Source of the DNA: Acidobacteriota bacterium
Lineage (GTDB): Bacteria > Acidobacteriota > Blastocatellia > Pyrinomonadales > Pyrinomonadaceae
Direction of reading: 5' to 3'
Assembly: GCA_024640445.1 (NCBI GenBank)
Contig: JAHEEZ010000086.1
Span: 1,853-13,184 of the forward strand
DNA: 11,332 bases
Under the pieces are notes generated by a model that worked only from the letters and a program-made list of their open reading frames with translations, did not search any database and was not told where the DNA came from. Both the position numbers and the translations under genes were made by a program. Shown here one piece after another: positions 5,848 through 11,332 of this stretch (the stretch's first letter is position 1; the number at the start of each line of letters is the position of its first letter).

Positions 5848-5856
5848 TGCTAAAAT
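5848..5856 (+). promoter_or_regulatory. Candidate extended -10 promoter of cstA
   Basis: TGC followed by TAAAAT (5851-5856, five of six) is an extended -10 element directly after the last inverted heptamer. The expected start near 5863 leaves a leader of about 33 bases. No well-spaced -35 is present, which an extended -10 can tolerate. Confidence 0.5.
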
Positions 5857-5895
5857 TCCCGCCGAAAGCCCAACCCTCTGATCGGAGTAAAACTT

Positions 5896-7575
5896 ATGCT
5901 CGCGCTTATAGCGATAGTCTTTCTTGGCTGGCTCGTGTTCGGATACTTTTCGTACGGACGATGGGTCGCGAAACAATTCGAACTCGACGACGCGAATGAA
6001 ACGCCCGCAAACAAGATCAACGACGGAGAGGACTATGTGCCGACCCGCCCCTTCTACCTTTTTGGCCAGCATTTTTCGGCTATTTCCGCCGCCGGTCCGA
6101 TCGCCGGCCCGATCATCGCGTGCCAGTACTTCGGCTGGCTTCCCTGCCTTATCTGGATAGCGCTCGGCGTAGTGCTGATCGGCGCCGTCCACGATTTCTC
6201 GACGCTCGCTTCGTCCGTACGCCACGGCGCAAAATCGATCGCGGAGATCGCGAGAGAGAAGCTCGGCACCGGCGCCGGACGGGCGATGATGGCGTTCATT
6301 TGGATCGCGTTGATCTACGTGATCGTCGCGTTCACTGACATAACCGCCGGGACCTTCGTTTCAGGAGACGAAGCGCTGCGGGGCGCGCAAGGGTTCAACG
6401 CCGGTGGCGCTGTGGCATTCGCAAGCATCACGTATCTGGGGCTCTCGATCGTACTCGGTCTGGTCGAACGCTTCCTCAAACCGCCACTCTGGCTTTCGAC
6501 GGTGATCTTCGTACCATTGGTCTTTTCGCTCTCCTGGCTGGGCACCTCGTACTCGAACGTCTTCGTCCTTCAGCATATTTCGTGGTCGATCCTGATACTT
6601 CTCTATTGTGTCGTCGCCTCGCTGGTCCCGGTATGGATGTTGCTTCAGCCTCGCGGGTATCTGGGCGGTTTCGTGCTCTACACGGCTTTAGCAGTCGGAG
6701 TTATCGGCGTGTTCTTTGGCGGCTACGAGATCGTTCAGCCTGCCTTCAAGAGTTTCGACGTCGGCGGAATGACAGGAACACTTTTCCCATTCCTTTTCGT
6801 GACCATCGCCTGCGGAGCCTGTTCCGGATTCCACGGACTTGTTTGCTCGGGCACGACCTCCAAGCAGATCGACAAGGAATCGCATACCCAATCCGTGGGC
6901 TACGGAGCGATGCTCGCTGAGGGCTTCGTGGCTTTCATCGCGCTGGTGACGATCATGATCGTCGCCCAGGGAGCCGCGAAGGGCGTGTCGCCGGGGGTGA
7001 TCTACGGAAACGGGATCGGCCAGTTCCTGACGATAGTGATCGGAAAACAGTATCTTCCTTTCGCGATCACATTCGGTGCAATGGCGTTCTCGACCTTTGT
7101 TTTCGACACCCTGGATGTCTGCATGCGGCTGGGCCGGTACATTGTCCAGGAACTTATAGGGATACCGGGCAGGTTTGGAGCGGTACTGGGAACTGTGGCA
7201 ACTGTCGCGCTTCCCGTGGCGATCGCCTTTCTGGCGAAAGAAGGATCGTGGCGGGAATTCTGGACGCTATTCGGCGCTTCGAACCAGCTACTCGCCGCGC
7301 TTTCGCTTCTTTCGATCACCGCCTGGCTTTACCAGGCACGCAAGCGGATAGCATTCACTTTACTCCCTATGCTTTTTGTTCTGGCGATAACCCTCTGGGC
7401 ACTGGTCGCGCTCGTGATCGGGAATTTCAGAGCCGCGTCAGGATTCGACGTCAAATTTATAAACGGTGTCGCTTCACTCACGCTGATAGCGCTTGCGATC
7501 TACCTGGTGATAACGGCACTTTTCAAACTCAGGAAAGAGCGCGGGGGAGATGCGCTATCAGCGGCAGAAGTCTGA
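5896..7575 (+). CDS. cstA: Carbon starvation protein CstA-family transporter
   Basis: The 559-residue polytopic membrane protein belongs to the CstA family, whose studied members take up peptides or pyruvate in the cytoplasmic membrane, mainly when carbon runs short. Family blocks are clear: GPIAGPIIACQYFGW (67-81), HDFSTLASSVRHGAKSI (about 99-115), and the central CGACSGFHGLVCSGTTSKQ (from 306) followed by YGAMLAEGFVAF. The C-terminal FGASNQLLAALSLL also fits. It is shorter than E. coli CstA (about 700 residues) but keeps both the core and the C-terminal helices, as do many short homologues. A GGAG ribosome site (5884-5887) lies eight bases before the ATG. Which substrate it carries cannot be read from the sequence; no two-component sensor such as BtsS/BtsR is adjacent. 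Confidence 0.95.
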   Translation: MLALIAIVFLGWLVFGYFSYGRWVAKQFELDDANETPANKINDGEDYVPTRPFYLFGQHFSAISAAGPIAGPIIACQYFGWLPCLIWIALGVVLIGAVHDFSTLASSVRHGAKSIAEIAREKLGTGAGRAMMAFIWIALIYVIVAFTDITAGTFVSGDEALRGAQGFNAGGAVAFASITYLGLSIVLGLVERFLKPPLWLSTVIFVPLVFSLSWLGTSYSNVFVLQHISWSILILLYCVVASLVPVWMLLQPRGYLGGFVLYTALAVGVIGVFFGGYEIVQPAFKSFDVGGMTGTLFPFLFVTIACGACSGFHGLVCSGTTSKQIDKESHTQSVGYGAMLAEGFVAFIALVTIMIVAQGAAKGVSPGVIYGNGIGQFLTIVIGKQYLPFAITFGAMAFSTFVFDTLDVCMRLGRYIVQELIGIPGRFGAVLGTVATVALPVAIAFLAKEGSWREFWTLFGASNQLLAALSLLSITAWLYQARKRIAFTLLPMLFVLAITLWALVALVIGNFRAASGFDVKFINGVASLTLIALAIYLVITALFKLRKERGGDALSAAEV

Positions 7576-7612
7576 TGGAGAAATGTCTGAACTATTAGAG
7601 GCTCTTGGTGAA

Positions 7613-7643
7613 GCGCGAAGGCTGATCACTGATCGTATCGCGC
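7613..7643. other. Inverted repeat at the convergent cstA / propeller-gene junction
   Basis: GCGCGA (7613-7618) and TCGCGC (7638-7643) can pair, with GATC-ACT-GATC forming an inner four-base stem. It overlaps the last codons of the minus-strand gene. No T-run follows on either strand, so a terminator role is unproven. Confidence 0.3.
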
Positions 7644-9626
7644 AGTAACGGGGACATCGCCCCCGGTTCCCCACTGGAACGCCTTGAATCCTTCGGAGGA
7701 CTGAAGCAAATACCACGTGCCCTGCCGGTAAACTGCGATGTCGAATCTTCCGTCGCCATCGTAATCCGCCGGCACCGGCAAATCCGACGCCAATCCGAAG
7801 TTCACGACGCGAAATCCTTCGCTTGTGAGGAGTTGGTACCAGTTCCCTTCCGAAGGTCTGTACACGGTCAGGTCGGCTTTGCCGTCAGCATCAAAATCTC
7901 CGGTAAGCGGGATGTCTCCCAAGACACCGAATTGCGCCGCGAAGTGAGTCGAATCCGAGCTCCGTTTTATCCACCACGTACCGTTCGAAGGCCGGAACAC
8001 CGCATGATCCGTTATTCCGTCGCCGTCATAATCCGCCGGAACGGGCCTGTCTCCCACCGCTCCCCATTGGACCGGATCGGCGAATCCCGTGAATGCCAGA
8101 TGCGCTTTTCGATACCAGGTGCCGTTGGAAGGCCTGAAATAACCGGTATCGATCGCTCCGTCACCGTCAAAATCTCCGGCAAAAGGAATGTCGCCCGCCT
8201 GTCCCGACTGATGGCTGAAATAGATATCTCCGGAGGCAGAAGCCAGGCTGAAGCCGGACAATCCTCCCTTTGGCCCTGCGGACCAAATGCCGACCTTGTC
8301 TCTCACGATCCCGTCGATCGAAGAATCGAAAAGCGCGGGTTCCGGAAGTATCTTCGCCGCCCCCCGGCCGATCGCGAAGGCCGAGACTCCTCCGACGCCG
8401 TCATTTACGTAAAGCGTCCCTTCGGATTCCCTGTAAACAGCTAAGTCCGCTTTGTCGTCGTCATTGAAATTCTGTTGCCGGGTCCCTTGCGATGTAACGC
8501 CTTTCAGGACAGCGAGGTCCCCCTGACGGGTCAGCACCGCTATCCGTCCGCCGGAGAGAGGCGCGGCGCGTACGACACGCATTCCACGAACTGTGCCGAT
8601 CACGTGATGATCAACGCCGTCGTACACCTTCAAATAACCACCGAGACAGCCACCCGCCGCGACGATCCTTCCGTCCGGCATCGCAAAAACCTGTGAGCCG
8701 TCGTGAAATCTGTTTATGCCGCCCTGACGGCTCACATATATGAACTCACCGTTCGGGAGAACTGTGCCGTCGAACGAGGCCCCGCAATCTTCCGGGACTT
8801 TCGGAACAAAAGGGGTCGCCTGTATTCCGCCGGGAATTCCGTTGGGCGAGAACGGGACGATATACGAACCCATCTGCCTTCGACCGTCGAGCATGAATTC
8901 CCAGTCCCCGCCGGCATAGATCGTTCCGTCCGTAAGGATCTCCACATCGGAAGCGAATTCAATATCGAACGAAGTCCCGTGCGGGAACCGGTACGACGCA
9001 GTGCCGCGGACCCCGAATGAAGCATCCGGCTGACCGTTTTCGTCCAGCCTGAGCACAATTGCCGATACGCCGTTGTCGTCAATCCCGCCGGCCGCCAGCA
9101 ACTTGCCGTCGCCTGTTTCCACGCTACTTGTGAGAGCTTCGTGTTTCGCAAGATCGATCAGAACAATTCCGGAGCTTCCAAACGAAGGATCCGGCGCGCC
9201 CGAGGAAAGAAACCGGATTATCAACAGATCGCTTGAGCCGTCGGCATTTACCGCTTTCCCGACCGCGACTATCTTTCCATCAGTGAGCATCACAAGATCC
9301 GATATCTCAAGCGAAGATCCTTCCACCCGAAACACGGAACTTCCGCCGCGTCCGAACGCCGGGTCCGGAGAGCCGGCAGGATTGAAACGGCGGAGAAAGA
9401 CCTCTGATGACCCGCTGTCGTAGCGGTTTCCGCCGACCAAGATCCTTCCCTGTCCATCGACCAGAAGATCGACCGCCGAGTCCCCTGTCTGAATCGCGCG
9501 GACCGATCCGGCTATTCCAAAATCAATATCTTTCAAACCGGAGCCAAATGCGGCGATCGGCAAAAGGGCCAGTATGAATAGTGCTGTCGCTGTGCGGAAT
9601 GCGGGAAATTTCCGGAAGATATACAT
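7626..9626 (-). CDS. Secreted protein with delta-60 repeats and C-terminal FG-GAP/VCBS-like repeats
   Basis: The 666-residue protein starts with a signal peptide (residues 1-29, Arg/Lys then ALFILALLPIAAF). Residues about 50-210 hold three delta-60-type repeats, each with a 'DG+I' strand, an arginine strand and a DPxFG turn: GRILVGG with DPAFGRGG; DGKIVAVG with DPSFGSSG; DGKLLAAG with DASFGVRG. Further less regular units reach about 380 (DGTIYAGG; DGRIVAAGG). Residues 386-666 hold FG-GAP/VCBS-like units with calcium-binding DxDxDG loops at 484-493, 531-540, 577-586 and 620-629, each followed by a FRPSNGTWY-like strand; NFNDDDKAD at 386 and a unit near 431 are degenerate. Such beta-propellers act outside the cell, but no enzyme site or anchor is visible, so the role is unknown. 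It converges with cstA, 50 bases apart. No strong ribosome site is seen. Confidence 0.9.
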   Translation of the reverse strand: MYIFRKFPAFRTATALFILALLPIAAFGSGLKDIDFGIAGSVRAIQTGDSAVDLLVDGQGRILVGGNRYDSGSSEVFLRRFNPAGSPDPAFGRGGSSVFRVEGSSLEISDLVMLTDGKIVAVGKAVNADGSSDLLIIRFLSSGAPDPSFGSSGIVLIDLAKHEALTSSVETGDGKLLAAGGIDDNGVSAIVLRLDENGQPDASFGVRGTASYRFPHGTSFDIEFASDVEILTDGTIYAGGDWEFMLDGRRQMGSYIVPFSPNGIPGGIQATPFVPKVPEDCGASFDGTVLPNGEFIYVSRQGGINRFHDGSQVFAMPDGRIVAAGGCLGGYLKVYDGVDHHVIGTVRGMRVVRAAPLSGGRIAVLTRQGDLAVLKGVTSQGTRQQNFNDDDKADLAVYRESEGTLYVNDGVGGVSAFAIGRGAAKILPEPALFDSSIDGIVRDKVGIWSAGPKGGLSGFSLASASGDIYFSHQSGQAGDIPFAGDFDGDGAIDTGYFRPSNGTWYRKAHLAFTGFADPVQWGAVGDRPVPADYDGDGITDHAVFRPSNGTWWIKRSSDSTHFAAQFGVLGDIPLTGDFDADGKADLTVYRPSEGNWYQLLTSEGFRVVNFGLASDLPVPADYDGDGRFDIAVYRQGTWYLLQSSEGFKAFQWGTGGDVPVTARYDQ

Positions 9627-10061
9627 CTCGTTCTACGGACCGGCGAGCCAAAGGGGTCACCGGTTCAGGACTTCTTGTTTGTCTGGTACACGCAAGTAAA
9701 GTCCTAAAACCTCGGAAATCCCGTAAATGCTGCTCTTTTTGAGGTGCCCGTTTTGTAATTCGAAGGAAATAATTCATAATACTTGGTTTTGATACGGGCA
9801 GTATTTCTAAACCTAACTAAATAAACATCGAGGGATAGATATCAGGGGAACTTTGGCGGGTTCTTTGGATAATGGTGTTGCCGGTCGGAGACGCAGTGAT
9901 TTTGAACCGTTAGGGCGTTTTGCTCGACAAGGAACGCTTCGAACCTGAGAGCAGAAGCAAAGAAAGCAGTGTCCCGGAAGTGATCTGTAAACCAGGAAGC
10001 AAGTTTGAAATAGACCAATTCAATTCAAAGCGATATTTACGCAGAAACAGGTGATTATCTA
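9627..10061. other. 435-base intergenic region between divergent propeller gene and hppA
   Basis: I find no convincing gene in this stretch. It is more AT-rich around 9740-9835, where promoters for both directions probably lie. Two weak stem-loops are visible: GGACCGG/CCGGTTC (9637-9643 with 9660-9666) in the leftward leader, and GCGTTTTG...CAA-GG-AACGC (9915-9937) in the presumed hppA leader. No known riboswitch class was recognised. Confidence 0.6.
9753..9780 (+). promoter_or_regulatory. Candidate hppA promoter
   Basis: TTGTAA (9753-9758) is followed after 16 bases by CATAAT (9775-9780, five of six to the -10 consensus). A second candidate, TTGATA (9789-9794) with TAACTA, has a long 19-base spacer. 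Use of the first would give an hppA leader of about 275 bases. Confidence 0.4.
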
Positions 10062-11332
10062 ATGGAATCTACAATACTTTATCTGATCCCGGCATTGGGG
10101 ATCTTCGGACTCCTCGTAATGGCATTTCAGTCTGCCTGGGTAACAAAGCAGGCTACCGGCGAAGAGAACATGGTTGAGCTGGCTGGCTACATCGCTCACG
10201 GTGCCATGGCATTCCTGAAAGCTGAATGGAAGGTGTTGGCCGTCTACGCGGCTGTTGCGGCCGCTGTTTTGGCATGGTCCGGAACATTGATAGAAACGTC
10301 TTCTCCGGTGATCGCGATCTCATTCATCATCGGCGCGGTCTTTAGCGCGACTGCCGGCTATATCGGGATGAACATCGCGACCAAAGCGAATGTCAGGACG
10401 ACCCAGGCCGCGCGGACCAGTCTAAAAGGAGCCCTTCGAGTCGCGTTCACCGGCGGAACCGTGATGGGACTCGGGGTTGCCGGACTCGCGGTCCTTGGTC
10501 TGGGTTCATTGTTCATCATTTTCTATAACGTTTACGTGGTCAGCATTGGCGGGTCGGTCAATGGGCCGGCAATGGAAAAGGCTATTGAAGTTCTTGCGGG
10601 ATTTTCACTCGGGGCGGAGTCGATCGCCCTTTTCGCTAGGGTCGGCGGCGGGATCTATACCAAGGCGGCCGATGTAGGCGCGGACCTGGTAGGTAAAGTT
10701 GAGGCGGGAATTCCTGAAGATGATGTAAGAAATCCCGCGACCATCGCCGATAACGTCGGAGACAACGTCGGTGACGTAGCGGGTATGGGTGCGGACCTGT
10801 TCGGATCTTATGTCGCGACAATTCTGGCGACAATGGTGCTTGGACGGGAGATCGTCTCGGCCGACAATTTCGGCGGAATCGCTCCGATGCTGCTCCCGAT
10901 GCTGATCGCGGGACTCGGGATCGTATTCTCCATTATCGGTTTTTCCCTTGTCAGGATTTCGGATGATAACGGCAATGTTCAAAAGGCACTGAACATCGGA
11001 AACTGGACATCGATCGTCATCACGACGATCGCCTGTTACTTCGTCGTCATGTGGCTCATGCCCGACACAATGACGCTGAGAGGTACCAGCTTCACCAAGA
11101 TGGGTGTCTTCTGGGCGATCCTTGTCGGCTCGGTCGTCGGCGCTTTGATGAGTATCGTTACCGAGTACTACACGTCGATGGGCAGAAGGCCTGTCAATTC
11201 GATCGTTCAGCAATCTGATACCGGTGCCGCAACAAATATCATCGGCGGTCTGTCTGTCGGGATGGAATCAACGCTGGTACCGACGCTCGTACTCGCATCC
11301 GGCATTTACCTTTCACATCACTTCGCAGGCCT
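10062..11332 (+). CDS. hppA: Membrane-bound ion-translocating pyrophosphatase (partial, 3' end outside window)
   Basis: The frame is open for 423 codons from the ATG at 10062 to the right edge, about 60 percent of a typical mPPase. These enzymes couple pyrophosphate hydrolysis to H+ or Na+ export across the membrane. The N-terminus is a membrane helix, then further helices. The catalytic signature is intact: FARVGGGIYTKAADVGADL (R193, K201, D204, D208), K212, then NPATIADNVGDNVGD and GADLFGSY (D245). Residue numbers run two ahead of the Thermotoga maritima enzyme. The ion-selectivity glutamate of helix 6 (T. maritima E246) is Gly248 here, and the plant-type position (mung bean E301) is Ala252; instead Glu186 lies seven residues before R193 in helix 5. 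AGGTGA (10049-10054) is a good ribosome site seven bases from the ATG. The K+-dependence site in helix 12 is beyond the window. Confidence 0.96.
   Translation, partial: MESTILYLIPALGIFGLLVMAFQSAWVTKQATGEENMVELAGYIAHGAMAFLKAEWKVLAVYAAVAAAVLAWSGTLIETSSPVIAISFIIGAVFSATAGYIGMNIATKANVRTTQAARTSLKGALRVAFTGGTVMGLGVAGLAVLGLGSLFIIFYNVYVVSIGGSVNGPAMEKAIEVLAGFSLGAESIALFARVGGGIYTKAADVGADLVGKVEAGIPEDDVRNPATIADNVGDNVGDVAGMGADLFGSYVATILATMVLGREIVSADNFGGIAPMLLPMLIAGLGIVFSIIGFSLVRISDDNGNVQKALNIGNWTSIVITTIACYFVVMWLMPDTMTLRGTSFTKMGVFWAILVGSVVGALMSIVTEYYTSMGRRPVNSIVQQSDTGAATNIIGGLSVGMESTLVPTLVLASGIYLSHHFAG

Noticed and set aside
7576..7625. Rho-independent terminator between cstA and the convergent gene
   Set aside because: The inverted repeat at 7613-7643 has no T-run on either strand and overlaps coding sequence.
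7833..8444. 203-codon plus-strand open frame
   Set aside because: It is antisense to the FG-GAP repeats; its apparent internal similarity just mirrors those repeats.
9523..9777. Possible small minus-strand gene before the propeller gene
   Set aside because: Its second half overlaps the signal-peptide region of the propeller gene in another frame; there is no ribosome site and no family resemblance.
9872..9913. 13-codon plus-strand open frame in the hppA leader
   Set aside because: It has only a weak GGAT upstream, no run of regulatory codons, and no paired attenuator structure that would make it a leader peptide.
10605..11213. 202-codon minus-strand open frame
   Set aside because: It is antisense to the hppA core, and its His/Arg/Asp-rich composition is an echo of the conserved pyrophosphatase codons.

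Overview
The window looks like a chromosomal housekeeping and accessory stretch from a free-living bacterium, most likely an acidobacterium of the Blastocatellia type. This placement is an inference from gene style and not a database result. It rests on the moderately GC-rich sequence, a secreted protein with delta-60 and FG-GAP-like repeats, an N-terminal carboxypeptidase-regulatory-like domain on a secreted protein, a secreted protein of 29-residue repeats, and short heptamer repeats scattered between genes. I see no phage, plasmid, insertion sequence, CRISPR array or recognisable defence system.

Layout. Positions 1-672 (minus) hold the N-terminal part of a secreted protein with a carboxypeptidase-regulatory-like domain; it runs off the left edge. 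Diverging from it is a strong sigma70-type promoter driving tRNA-Ser(GCU) at 927-1018, closed by a near-perfect intrinsic terminator. Next come gltX (glutamyl-tRNA synthetase, 1117-2607) and a secreted protein with six 29-residue repeats (2698-3735). A bidirectional terminator separates that gene from the convergent yceH-family gene (3815-4462, minus). A stand-alone DEDDy 3'-5' exonuclease (4526-5107) has a -10 box placed for leaderless transcription. It converges on a PaaI-like hotdog thioesterase (5117-5578, minus).

Between the thioesterase and the divergent cstA (5896-7575) lies the most structured non-coding piece of the window. It is a roughly 257 bp nested inverted-repeat element: heptamer tracts in opposite orientations surround a 30-bp imperfect inverted repeat, and each outer end abuts a -10 box of one of the two divergent genes. 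After cstA comes a convergent gene for a 666-residue secreted beta-propeller-like protein (7626-9626, minus). A 435-base intergenic region follows, then the start of a membrane-bound pyrophosphatase gene, hppA (10062 to the right edge).

The genes do not form one pathway. Most are single-gene units in divergent or convergent pairs. They cover translation (tRNA-Ser, GluRS), RNA or DNA end processing (exonuclease), carbon-starvation nutrient uptake (CstA), bioenergetics (pyrophosphatase) and cell-surface functions. The two observations most worth following up are the pyrophosphatase, whose ion-gate glutamate appears to have moved from transmembrane helix 6 to helix 5, and the nested inverted-repeat element in the thioesterase/cstA promoter region.
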